Shown here one piece after another: positions 22,196 through 34,800 of a DNA stretch of 64,000 nucleotides. The position numbers and the translations under genes were made by a program. Position 1 is the stretch's first letter; each line of letters starts with the position of its first letter. This DNA comes from Megalobrama amblycephala (Eukaryota; Chordata; Actinopteri; Cypriniformes; Xenocyprididae), in contig NC_063053.1 in the NCBI RefSeq assembly GCF_018812025.1, forward strand, positions 7,541,623-7,605,622, written 5' to 3'. The notes beneath the pieces are model-generated. The model ran no database searches. It saw nothing but the letters and a program-made list of their open reading frames with translations, and had not been told where the DNA came from.

Positions 22196-22756
22196 TGTCA
22201 GAGAGATCAGATGATGAAAGTATACTTTCTAGTATAATATAATGAAAGTATAATTTCTTTTAGTTTTAAAAGAAGTATACTAATAGCCCAATTTTGTAAG
22301 GGTATTCATCCAACATTCACAAAATTTGTGAGTATTAACTTGTGACATTCCTGATAAGTTATCAAGTGTGATTCTTGTGTCTTTTTTAGATACATGTCAA
22401 TGGAGTTTTTGTATATTGACCTGCATAATATAAAAACTTAACAAAACTTAATATACGTGCATTTGGGTCATCAGGATGCACACTAAAATTAATCAAATTC
22501 TGCCAATAGAGGGCACTAAAAACTGTTGATGATTAAATGCACTACTCTAGTTATGGTGTACTGGTAGAGCACATGTTTGTGACATACTGTAGGAGCCGTG
22601 AAAGTACAACTGAATTAGCGAATTCCTTCAAATCTCAAGGTCATACAATTTTCCTTTCAGGAAAAAAAGTAGCTGAGCTATGGCAATTTAATTTAAATTT
22701 CCTGTTAATCATCACTCTTTATAATAAAATATTTAGGGAATTTTTATTCCTGAAAT
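22196..22756. other. Intergenic DNA, no gene seen
   Basis: AT-rich. A stretch near 22555-22600 (GTGTACTGGTAGAGCACA) resembles a tRNA A-box but has no matching arms. Confidence 0.4.
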
Positions 22757-24349
22757 TAGGGATGCACCGATCCGATATTCAGATCGGTATCGGCGCCGAT
22801 ACTGCCATTTTTGCCGGATCGGGTATCGGCCGGACGGGACCGATCCAAAATCCGATATTGTGCGTGTACTATTCTGTTGTTGTTAAGCTCTACAAAAGGC
22901 ACAAACACATTAAAAAGCACCATAAAGTTTCTGTGCACTATATTCCAAGTGTTCTGAAGCCATTCCATAGTTTAATTTGAGGTACAGATGAATATTTTAG
23001 TTGTTAAATTAAAGTTCACGTAAAGGCCTCCCTCCGCTGCGGCTGTCAGTCACTCTCCATTCAGCATTCAGACTGCGTGTCGCGTTCAGTTACGACAGTC
23101 AACACAATGAAACTCTCTCCAAGATGAATCAATGTTTCTATTATTATACTTAATCAAGATACCGGTAATACAATACGCATTAATATTTCTTCACTTTGTG
23201 CTTTGAACTTTTCACTGCGGAGCGCTGCCGCTGCGCGCTGATTCCATGGTGCTTCAAGCACATCATTCTGCACACGGGATACGCATAAAAGCGCTTTGTG
23301 CCGCTCATGGGAGCCGTTCATATTATAATATTTTTGCGCAATGAAAGATTGTTTAATAGCATTTTTTTTTTGTTCTGTCCTATCTATCATATGTTGCTGC
23401 ATCATTTTAATTTTTATATTTTAATTATAAGACATTTAATAGCTTCTGATTTCATCCACATTTTCATATGTATTCACAAACGTATAAGATAAACAAATAG
23501 GCATAGGCTATGCAATTATTTATATTATGAAAAGAAAGTATTATGAAAAGTTAAAGTCTGCGTCACTTTTCAGTTCATCATCTTACATCTCATCTCAACA
23601 CTTTTTGAGGATCGTGAGTGAACGTGATCATCTCTTCTTCTTTACTACTTTACAGAAGGAAATAAACATGAATGAAAATCAAAAAATATGTTGAAAGTTG
23701 CAGTAGCTTACCGAAATCTGTATCACGTCAGTTCAATCAGTGTTGTAAACAATGTCACGTAGGAAAAGCCATTCATTGACCATAAACTTAGTCAGCAATA
23801 ACAAAAATAAAAACTATTTAAAACAAAACGGATTAGAAACTTTATGTAAGCATAAGTATTATAATATAATATATAATAAAATGGACAAACTGGGTGTGTG
23901 TAATCAAAGGCATCGTTTTCATTTTATTCTGGATACTGAACTCACGCTCTGCTGCCACACTGGAGCACACTCACCACCTACTGGACAGGGGTGGGAATTA
24001 CTGTTAAGTTACATCAGCCTCAGTAATCTGTCAAAATGACAGACAGGCTGCAGATTTTTTCCGTCACTGCTAAAAAAAAATTCCATCAATGACGGAAAAT
24101 TCTCGGTTAACCCGACCTTTGAGATTATATATTATATACACGCCACACTACCGCCGGTGACACTCCACGACCGCGGTGGCGCGGTTGTCATGCCGACCGT
24201 CACAGCCCTAAGTGAGGCATACAGTTTATTAGGTAATTTAGCGCTTTTCTTATTACTTGAAGATCGGATCGGATCGGTATCGGCCGATACTGAATCCCAG
24301 GTATCGGGATCGGTATCGGAAGTGAAAAAGGCGGATCGGTGCATCCCTA
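22757..24349. mobile_element. hAT element with exact 8-bp target duplication, 1593 bp
   Basis: It starts TAGGGATGCACCGATCCGAT and ends ATCGGTGCATCCCTA. CCTGAAAT flanks it on both sides (22749-22756 and 24350-24357). Both ends have repeated GATCGGTATCGG-type motifs. No transposase domain is recognisable inside. A piece near 24090-24210 ending GTCACAGCCCTA may be the end of another element. Confidence 0.88.
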
Positions 24350-24357
24350 CCTGAAAT

Positions 24358-24896
24358 CATTTGGCAGATATGAGCCAAAGACAATTTTGGACATAATCCA
24401 TATTGAATGATATTTTCAAAAATCGGTTAAAAATATCTAATATTCAAGATATTTTATCTTTGGTACAATGAAAATACACAATATAAAAAACCATATGATA
24501 GAAAAGCAAAATAATAAATGCTCATATGCTTGATGAATTACTGCTAATTTCTCTTTATTTCTCATACTTTGTTGTGAAGAATGTATTAGACAGATTTCAA
24601 TGTGTTTTTGAAGTTTTTAGTACTTTCTTAGACTTATGCATTTAGTATAAGGATTGAAAAATCATTTAAAAATGTGCAAATGGAAAAGCCTCACTCTTCG
24701 CATGTACTGTACAACTACTGTGCATTTTATTTTCTAAAAGAAAAATCTCAAAAGCTGGTGTTTTCTTTCCTTGACAAATCATTTCAAGTCACATAATAAA
24801 CAAGTCTTCAAGTCATAATATGTTCTTGTTTGTTTTGAAGAGGTTTAAAATTCCACATTATACAACAACAGTGCCTGTGGAGGCTTACATTCATAC
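24358..24896. other. Intergenic DNA, no gene seen
   Basis: AT-rich single-copy-looking sequence without a supported frame. Confidence 0.4.
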
Positions 24897-25184
24897 TTAA
24901 AGGTGAAGTGTGTAATTTTTTTGATGCTAAAATAAGTTGAATACGTGACAAATAAGTAACTAAGCAAATGGTAGGCTGAATTCTCCCCAAAATTAAACAT
25001 CTTAATCTTTGGGCTGTATGAACACATTACTCTGCTGTTTGAGCACCACGACCAGCCCAACACAACAACTTTGGATCAACCAATCTATCTGGGAGATTGA
25101 GGGGGAAACCTGTTTGAAAACAGTGATTATTTATGCATTTCTGTTTGGTGACACTAGTGGTGCAGGAATTACACACTTCAGCTT
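24897..25184. mobile_element. Short TTAA-type MITE
   Basis: The left end TTAAAGGTGAAGTGTGTAAT is the inverse of the right end ATTACACACTTCAGCTTT. The right TTAA is degraded. No coding sequence. Confidence 0.6.
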
Positions 25185-27004
25185 TCATTCAACATACACA
25201 GAAGAGAATTGTCAAACTGATAATATACATTAAGATGTTTTAAGGGGAACCACTTTTCCATTTCACAAAATAGAAACAAAAGTAAATAAAAATTTTGGAG
25301 AATTTAATTGGAAGACAATGCAAGAGTCCTAGAAGCTTATGTCCAAAGTTACACACAGAGACCTGAGAAAAGAGGGGAAAAATACAACAAAGAAGGCAAA
25401 AAAAAAAAAACATGCAAGAGACATCTAATGTGAATATATTAACTTGAAAAGGAATGTAACAAGATGCATTTCTTTTGGAACATGTTTTCACTATAGACTG
25501 TTGCTCTGAGGGCCATGTTCAATCATCTGAACTCAAAAAAAAAAAAAAAAAAAAAAAGATCCTATGAGCCAAATATAAAATATGTTAGATAAATCTTATG
25601 TGGAAAATGCAGGTTTTGAACAGCAACATGAAAACCAACCCATCATTCATGTAAAACAATAGCTTGGAAAACAATAGCTTAGAAAAATGCATAAAATCAG
25701 TGAGCTTTGAAACGAATTGCATTGGTAAATCCCTTAGGCTATATGATGTTCGTAGTACTGACAATTCAGAGTCAGTCGATTAGCATCAGGGGACTGTGAG
25801 GTCATAGTATTATTTGTGCCACATAAAGTCAAGAGGAAAACACTCAATAACATAACATGATCTAATGATGTTCAAGCTGAGTAAAACATTCAGCACCCCT
25901 AAAATGAAAGATCCAACTAGTGCAGCACCTACATGTGATTTGTCAATGCTAGGGGACTCTGGTACTATGAATAAGCACCACTGAATGAGCACTAAAAGCC
26001 TTTCCCTGAGCTACAAAACCCAGGCTTTTTTTTCTTACACATCATGGTTTGACACAAAAACAACAGTTTAATTGTTCAGCAAAAATATATTTAATTGAAG
26101 AGACAGTAGCGTGAACGTACAAATGCCACTCTGTGACTTCAAGTTCCCCAAAACACTGGGTTATTGTTGAGCTTTTCTATCCGTGTTGCAGCTAGAGTAC
26201 TAGTTAAAACAGATTTTCATAGATAATATGTAAAATTTCTCACAACCTATTTGAAACGATGTTGTATCAAGTGCTGAAGTAAGAACAGCATTTTGGGTGT
26301 ACAATGGTTTTGAACACTGACGTACACTCTTTAGCACCTTGAAGAAATTAAAAAGACATTTTTTAGCCGCATGTTCATTTTAAAACTCATGTAAGAGTAA
26401 TGTAAACCTTTTGATTAAGCCAGTATTTTGACTAGGCCTCTGGATACACATGCAATTACGAAGTCATTCGTTTTAAAGTAGAGCTTCTTATTCAACGCAC
26501 CTAAATAAAACTGAACAAACTTTTATGTGTACAAAAATGCACAGACACTGATCCACCCCACCCCCCGCACCAAAAAGTGATTGATTTCAAATAAAAATGC
26601 ACTATGCAGCAATAAAAACATATGAAATAACATCTCAACAGGTGTCATGGGATCTCTTTAAAAGCACCAGTAAAAACATACAGTAAATTTGTTTGAATAT
26701 AACTTAACACGCTTGAATTGTATAAAATGATTAAGCTGTTTTCAAGTCATGTTTCAACCTCTTTGGGAGTTACAAATAAAGAAAACTCAAAAATTGGGAC
26801 CAAATAATATAAACTTTTACACAAGTGCCAGAAATTAACCAGTTGCCAAAATGCAGCATAAACCCTTCCATGATTATTGCTTAAATATGCAAAGTTTCAT
26901 AATCACCAAACACATGCTGACTGTAGATACTTGATGATGGATAAACCAAATGTACATATTGGGCACTTCAACGGTCAAGTTGGTCTGAAGATACAAGTGC
27001 TTTT
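25185..27004. other. Single-copy-looking DNA downstream of tet1, possibly 3' UTR
   Basis: It lies 0.9-2.7 kb past the tet1 stop. It is low in obvious repeats, apart from poly-A at 25536-25558. TET 3' UTRs can be several kilobases, so part of this could be tet1 3' UTR, but I found no decisive polyadenylation signal. Confidence 0.3.
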
Positions 27005-27323
27005 TTAAAGGGATAGTTCACCCAAAAATGAAAATTCTGTCATCATTTACTCACCCTCAAGTAGTTCCAAACCGGTATGCATTTCTTTGTTCTGCTGAAC
27101 ACAAAGAAAAGACATTTGCAAGTATCCAAACAGATCTCACCCCTCATCGACTGCCATAGTATTTATTTTTCCTACTATGGTAGTAAATGGAGGGCTTACT
27201 GACATTCTTCCAAATGTCTTTCTTTGTGTTCAGCAGAACAAAGAAATGCATACCGGTTTGGAACTACTTGAGGGTGAGTAAATGATGACAGAATTTTCAT
27301 TTTTGGGTGAACTATCCCTTTAA
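27005..27323. mobile_element. TTAA-flanked foldback MITE, 319 bp
   Basis: Arms of about 125 bp start TTAAAGGGATAGTTCACCCA and end in the inverse, TGGGTGAACTATCCCTTTAA. The inner arms also match (GCATTTCTTTGTTCTGCTGA inverted at about 27225). Relatives of the end sequence border the elements at 31941, 56526 and 56986. Confidence 0.8.
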
Positions 27324-27923
27324 ACGATGCCGCCGCGTACTATGTTTCACAATGCCGAAACAATGTACCTTCAATACCAACACGAATACCCCTAAAAAAC
27401 TAACGGAAAGTTCCTGTAATGACCCGTGTGTGTTTCGTATCGGTCATTTAGCCTTACTGTTACAATGGCACCATAAAATAGCAACTAGCAAATGTCGGCC
27501 AAAAGAGCACCCAAGGCTGAGACATGAAAATAGAATTCACATTTGACAATGTCAATTCGGAGTGTTTACTACACACGTCATTTAAAGGATGACAAACTCC
27601 TATTGCAGTAAACAGGCTTGGACCAGAAATTAAATTACAAAATAGTTTTGAAAATGATCAGAATAAATAATCACATTTACTATGCACTAATTTCATCTAT
27701 ATGTATAAAACCAGTTTTATAACATCTGTTCTGAGCACCATCTCTTTACAATAAAAAAAAACACAGACATACACACCAAAACTCACAGTTAAAAACCCAC
27801 AAACGGTAGTCGTAAAAGCTGAGATGAAAAGCACAAATAAAAAAAAAGGGCATACGTAAAAACGGCCGTGAAAGGATGAGAACTAGCTGAGGTAAGGCAT
27901 TAGCTAGACAAGCACAGAGAATT
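27324..27923. other. Proximal 3' flank of tet1, probable 3' UTR
   Basis: It follows the tet1 stop codon directly on the minus strand. No other gene or repeat is clear. An oligo-A stretch (27750-27759) is present. Confidence 0.4.
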
Positions 27924-28867
27924 TCACGTCCAGCGGTTGTAAGGCCCAGTGACGTGCGTGAGGGAGTAGGGTGCTGACACGACGAGGCCGTCACGAGTAA
28001 CTGTTAGCGATTGACGTGTAGGGACCTGAAACTTGTGTCTCTCTTCCGGATAAGTCTCGTTTTCGCTCTCCGTATCCGAATCCATGGCCTTTGACCTATC
28101 GTTGAGTCCTAGACGCTCTGCCTCCTCTTTCTCCCTGGCCTTCTCGGCCATTTTAGCCTCCCACTGTTGCAGGCCGTGGCCCGGGGCGTTCAGGCTCTTG
28201 TGCTGGTAGAAGACCAGAGAGATGCGGGTGGGATGGGTGCGGTTGGGTCGCAGGATGGGAGTGGTAGCGTGCAGCTCCCGTCGAGCGCATTCGATCAGGA
28301 TGGAGCCGTGGGAAGGAGCCACTGCGACCCCGCCGATATTCCCGTCGAGGAAATTGTGCTCGCTGTCCGACCACACCTCCTCTGCTCTAACCACCTCCGG
28401 GGTCATGGGTTGTGCCGTAACGGGCGGGCAGTTCAAGCGACTGTGGAGACCCTCAGCCGTCGGCGGGGAGAGTGGGGTGGAAGCTGCCCCGCCCTGGAAG
28501 CACCGCATTTCCTCAGGCTCGGATTTGAACGAGGGTGAGCATTTCGGATTCATTCTTACAGGGTCGTTTGGATACGGGTTTCTGAACGGTTCGGTCATCT
28601 GCCTGATGGCCTCGTGTCGAAAAGGAGGAGGATCGTTGCTGTGGCCAGTTCTTCCAGAGGGATCATGCTGAGGGAACACGGACATGCCAAAGCCAGAGCC
28701 CACAGGAGGTGTGCGGCATGTGTTACTCTGGGTGTACGGGACTGTAGAGTGGAAGTCTGGGAATTGGCTTCCTATGTCTGGAACCCCAGACAATCGCATG
28801 GTGGAACATAAATTATGAGCATCCTTTTCTGAACATGGTGAATGTTCAAAAGAGGTGTGTTTGAAAG
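27924..28867 (-). CDS. tet1: tet1 exon 11: second half of the double-stranded beta-helix and C-terminus
   Basis: Residues 1098-1411. It opens at acceptor TGTCCACAG with a low-complexity part, then [33 protein letters not shown] (iron ligand His1297), [12 protein letters not shown] (Arg1312, Ser1314) and [14 protein letters not shown]. The last codons read GPYNRWT and then TGA. Confidence 0.93.
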
Positions 28868-31800
28868 CTGTGGACAGAAAAAGAATAACAATAATAAGAA
28901 TTTAACATAGATACAAGACGTAACAAGAGCTCCTCTGCTTTAGAATCCTAAAACCACCAAAAGGTTTATGGAATAAATTAGTGGCCCATCACCAGCCCCT
29001 CCTTTATGATCAACTCTCAGGAGAAATTTATACTATTTTACAAAATAATGTTCAGTTATCAAAAGAAGCACGTGAAGAGTTCATTTGCAAAAACCGATAA
29101 ACGCCATTTTTTTTAAAAATGAACTAAGTGCTGTTCATTATTCTCCGTATATAGCACGTTCTGTACCCTAAATCCATTTTGTCAGAAAAGCCGGTTTTGT
29201 CCACTGTCAGGCATCGCAAGTTCGCGTTTTACAGCAGAAGCCGACAAGCGCCCTTGTTATTTGTGTACAGAAACCGATAAGTCCGTTTTAGCGAATCAGC
29301 GCACAGTATTCAGGTCAGGTGACAAGGCTTCTAGTCACTTCAAAAAGACGCGCTAGCTGAGGGAAGTTTTGTCAAAGCTGACTAAAAGTGATCGAGGATT
29401 TATAATTTCGACTCCTGTAAGTCCTTGTACACCATACACGACTTACATGCTGAAAAATTGGTTGTCCTTTTGCTCGTGTGTGTGCGCGCGCGCGTGTGTG
29501 TGCGTGCACATGTGTGTTTGAGTGTGTTTTAAATGCAATTACTTGGGTTTTGTTTAACTATGAAACATGAAATGTGGAGTTATCTGCTTTTGCTAAAAAA
29601 CAAACTTTTAATATATATATAAAACATACTTTCAATTAACTTTAATTTTTTAATTTACCTGTATTTTTTAGAGTTATTATTACTTAATCAAAACAACCCA
29701 ACTGCAGTTTGATTGATATATTACTTGGAATGCACAATAAAAAAAACATGATTTGTGAGAATTCATAAAAATGGAGTTATCTCTTCAAGTATTTAACAAA
29801 ATGGATTCTGTAGTCAAATTAATCTCTATGTATATCCATATAAAACACATGAAAGTGTCCATTGTACGCACACTTCAGAATCTCAGTGGTCATCCGGGTT
29901 TTAGAAATAAAAAGTTTCCTTTTCAGTTATTATTGTTTTTAAATTTGCTTATTAAATAATTTATTGAATAATTAAATAATAATAAAGTTTATCAAAGAAT
30001 TATTAGTGTTTTTTAAAGATTAACTAAGTGAGTGTTAGTATCAATGAGATACTATTATAGTTTTTATAACTATTTTAAATTAGTTTTTATTTTATTTTAT
30101 TTTTTATTTTAGTTAAAGTTTTAGTAATTTTGTTGTCTATATTCACTTTTATTTAAGTTTTATTTATTTTAGTACATAAAGGTAAAGTAAATGAAAATGA
30201 GAAATGTTGCCCTGGCAACTAGCTGAAATAAAATAAGTTTTAAAAAAAATATATTTTCAGTTGTTTATTTTATTTCAAGTAACAAAAGTGTAATTTTTTA
30301 ATGGTTTTAGTATATTATAATAACCCTGGTGTCCAATAACAGATATGGTAATGATCTTTTTTTTTTAAAAAAAAGAAAAAAAGATTTTTCAAGGAACACA
30401 CTTGCTCACACTTTGGGACACCCTGCTCTAGTGCAGTGGTTCCCCACCCTGGTCCTGGAGCACCCACATCACTGCACATTTTTGATGTTTCTTTTATCTG
30501 ACACACCTATTTAACTTCTTGGAGACATTACTAATGCGCTGATGAGTTGAATCAGGTCTGTTTGATTAGGGAGACATCTAAAATATGCAGTGCTGGGGGC
30601 ATAGGCGGAGGGTAAACCAACTCCAGGGTAAGGCTAATGTCACATTTGGTTTTGAGTTTTGTTCATGTTCTTGTTTTCAGATCTTTCATTTTGAAGTTTA
30701 CTCATAGTCATGCTTCCTGTTTGTCATGTGATTCCCTTATCCTGTCACATGTCTCATGTGTCTTGTTCTGATTGGTTCCCTTGTCTATATGTCACATTCT
30801 CATTGGTTCATTGATCATTGCTTTCAGGTGTGTCTTGTTAAGTCATTAGACTTTATGTATAAATAGCCCTCTTGCTTCATTGTTCTTTTGTCTAGCTTTA
30901 TTTGTGTAACCGCTGTTAGTGAGTTTTCTATGGTCATGTTTCGGTCATGTTTCGGTCATGTAGCCAAGTCATTGTTTTGTTCATTATGGATCATATTCAA
31001 TAAAACTGCACATGGGTTGAAATCAATTTGCCTTCAGTGGACTATTCATTTCAGATAGCTAGAACGCCTACAATAGACCCAACAGTTGCTTTGCTACATT
31101 TGCGCCAGGGGAATCATGCCCTTGAAGATTATGTGGAGGAGTTTTGTGCCACCTGGTGGGATTCAATGAGGTAGCTCTAAAAGACATTTTTCGCAATGTC
31201 TTAAATGAGTGGTTCAACTATCTAATGCCCGATAGCAACATCCCAGTGACTCTTGAGGAATAAACTGACTATGCGCTCTTGCTAAGCGGTTCCTTGTTTA
31301 CTGTGAGACATGTGGATGAGGAGCCCTGCAATCCCACAGTACTCCCTAAGCCAGAGCCACAACGCCAAATTCAAGTCACGTCAGGGCTTCTCAGCCAACG
31401 TTTCTTAATGGCATGGGCGCTACCCCAAAGTCTCCCAAAGAAATTGTATATACTGGGTATAAAACTGTTTTGTTCATATAGTCACGTCATTGTTTTGTTG
31501 ACTTTGGATCAGATTCAATAAAGTGGACCATTCATTACAGCTAAGGAGATGTGCTTCCCCTTTTAAAGACATAAATTTCCCTGTAATAGCTTCAATTTAC
31601 GTGTCATCGCACAACCTACACAGCCCAACATGAACGCACATGAAAATGTATTTGTTATTAAAGCATCTACGTTCACAAACCACTGTTAATTTTAACAGAA
31701 AAGTGAGCATACTGTATGCGGGATTTGGCACGGCAGAAAGCGTGCAAAGAGAGCTCCCTTTATAAACAATAAAAAGCTGTTATTTTACTTCTCACAAAGT

Positions 31801-34800
31801 TCTGTTATAATAATAAATGAAACTGTCTGCACAACGAATCTCTTATTTACAAAATGTCTACACTTTGTTCGTTATTATGAGAGGATTTGCGAGCATGCAG
31901 AACTCAGAATTCACCACTCAAAACGCTGGAGTTTTTAAACTTAAAGGTTTAGTTCACACAAAAATTAAATTTCTGTCATTAATTACTCACCCTCATGCCG
32001 TTCTAAACCCGTGAGACCTTCGTTCATCTTCGGAACACAAATTAAGATATTTTTGATTAAATCCGAAAGGTTTTTTATCCCCCATAGAAAGCAACATAAT
32101 TACCACATTCAAGGTCCAGAAAAGTAGTAAAGACATCGTTAAAATAGCCCATGTGACTACAGTGGTTCAACGTTAATGTTATGAAGCGATGAGAATAGTT
32201 TTTGAGCACAAAAACAAAACAAAAATAATCTCTTCCCTGTCAGTCTCCTGCTCTGTTTACGTCGTATCAACAGTGCAGGCTTCCAGGTTCTAGATCAGAA
32301 CGCCGGCTATTGGCCGATGCTGTTCACGTGAGCACCACGACGCATGCATGTGATGCTGACGCAGAAGCCGGCCAATACTGAGTGTGGCGACCAGGGCGGG
32401 CGAGAGCCGTGAGGGAACGGCGCGAGGCCGGTGGCGCGAGTGTTAATGAGCTTCACCTGGGAGGCGCACCGGCCTTGAGTCCCTCACGGAGGAGCTCCGG
32501 GAGCATAAAAGGAGGAGCGACTACAGTGAAGGACGAGAGAGGACCAGGCCTGGACTTTACGTTATGTTTTATTATGTTTGTGTGGCCGGCAGACGTCCGC
32601 GAGGGTCTGCCGGCATTACTTTCGTTTTGTTCTTTGTTTATTTTACATTAAAGTTACGTTGAATGTTCGCCGGTTCCCGCCTCCTTCTTCCCACATTTAC
32701 TAACCACGTTACATTGGTGCCGAAACCCGGGAGGAAGGAGGGACATGCTGTCGGAGAGCCCTCGCTGCTGAGGGGGATTGCGGTGCTGCGGAGTTCGGGC
32801 AGCGCGGGAGTGTGAAGACCGCGAGAGGCTGCCCGAGGCGGTGGTGCTGGAGCCTAGTGACAGGTGGGACGGAGAGCTCGAGGCCGTGCCCCTGGGACGA
32901 GGTGGGGTGGCTGCCGTCCAAGAGGGAGCGGAGGAGTCGCCGCCGTTCGCCGTAAAGGGGAGGAGCAGGGAACGGGGGACTCGCTGCCGGCTGCCCTCAG
33001 TCCGGAGGAGCCATCGCCGGCCGCCAGGAGGCGGTCGAGGATCGGGCCGTCCACCAAGCGTCCAGTGCCACCGCATGGCACCGCGAGGAAGAGCCTCCTG
33101 GCTGGCTGAGGACCGAGCGGCAGTGTGTCGGGGAACCGGACCAAGTTTTTTTTTTTTCTCTTTTTTCCTCTCTCCCCTCTCTCGTCCTGTCGCTCCCCTT
33201 GCTTCCGTCTCCTTTCTCTCGTCTCGTCTGTCCTTACCCCCAGGTGCTGCGGCCGCCGAGACAGGCCCCGGGGGGGAGTAGAGCGCAGTCTCGGGAGTAC
33301 CCCCCGGCCTGCGAGGGGCGATGGGGGTATGTGGCGACCAGGGCGGGCGAGAGCCGTGAGGGAACGGCGCGAGGCCGGTGGCGCGAGTGTTAATGAGCTC
33401 CACCTGGGAGGCGCACCGGCCTTGAGTCCCTCACAGAGGAGCTCCGGGAGCATAAAAGGAGGAGCGACTACAGTGAAGGACGAGAGAGGACCAGGCCTGG
33501 ACTTTACGTTATGTTTTATTATGTTTGTGTGGCCGGCAGACGTCCGCGAGGGTCTGCCGGCATTACTTTCGTTTTGTTCTTTGTTTATTTTACATTAAAG
33601 TTACATTGAATGTTCGCCGGTTCCCGCCTCCTTCTTCCCACATTTACTAACCACGTTACACTGAGTTTGCGTTCTGATTAACAATGTCTTTACTACTTTT
33701 CTGGACATTGAATGTGGTAAATACGTTGCTTTCTATGGGGGATAAAAAAAAAAAAAAAACACTCTCAGGTTTCATCAAAAATATCTTCATTTGTGTTCAA
33801 AGATGGACAAAGGTCTTATGGGTTTGGAACAACATGAGGGTGAGTAATTAATGACAGAAATTTCATTTTTGGGTGAACTTTACACCTCTGATTGGCTGTT
33901 GTGTTTAAGAAATCAACAGATATGTTTGTGATTGGCTACATTGCTCAACACTGTAAAAACACATTATAAACAGAATCCTTTGACGTTCTCCAGAGCGCAA
34001 ACACAGATACTCACTGGATTTCCCAAATATGCTATTATTATGGAGAAAACTGATCCTAAACCAGCAGTTGTGGGCAGCTTTTCCCTCTAAAAGCAATCAG
34101 AAGCAGCAGCAGCAGGCAGTGGTTTGAGTGAGAAAATTCCACACTAGTCTCAAATCCATGGCCAGGGAAAGGCTAAGCCTTGCCCAGCCTTACACAGGCT
34201 TGGCCTATGGCTCAGGGTACACTAGGACCAGGGTTGGGAACCACTGCTCTAGAGGACATTGTGGGTGCTTCTCAAATGGAAGACTGCATCCTAGTGAGGC
34301 TGCATCCTTCCTAGACCAGTCCTTCTGAGGCTTCTAAGCTAGACTCCTCAGCAGCATTGAACACTAGAATGAGATTAGTTTTTATTAAGTGCACATGGCT
34401 ACATCACAAATGTTCCCGCCTCCACCGCCACAGCACAAAAATACTTTTAAAATTTCATTTTGGAAAAATCCTAACTGTAATATTATAATACTAGTAAAGC
34501 TGCTTTGACACAATCTGCATTGTAAAAAGCACTATATAAATAAAGATGACTTGACTTGACTTAATACTATTAAAGGTGCTACAGAGGATGTTTTCGACGA
34601 CTGAGAAACCAAAGACTGTTAGTGAGTTTTTGAAATGAGCGCATGCGTAAGAACAACCCCCCTCCTTCACAGCTCATTTCGAGGGAACACCTCCCAAAAC
34701 TCGTGCATGAGTGTTTGTTTATCACCGGCATTCGCTGTGTCGTGTTAGAGGATTCATTATGTCGGACTCACCGCAGGTAACTCATAATCTGCAGTTGTTA

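Noticed and set aside
19827..22214. Short open frames across the 34-bp minisatellite
   Set aside because: They are by-products of the repeat; a 34-bp unit shifts frame every copy and no frame persists.
22550..22620. A tRNA gene
   Set aside because: An A-box-like GTGTACTGGTAGAGC is present, but no B box or paired arms follow.
22537..22980. 147-residue plus-strand open frame
   Set aside because: Its second half lies in the left end of the hAT element at 22757, and the first half has no recognisable domain.
28153..28811. Plus-strand open frames of 65-149 residues opposite the last tet1 exon
   Set aside because: They lie antisense to strongly conserved TET coding sequence and have no recognisable domain.
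32654..33453. Long open frames on both strands inside the miniature LTR element (up to 249 residues)
   Set aside because: The DNA there is very GC-rich, which keeps stops rare in all frames. None shows a gag, protease, reverse transcriptase or integrase motif.
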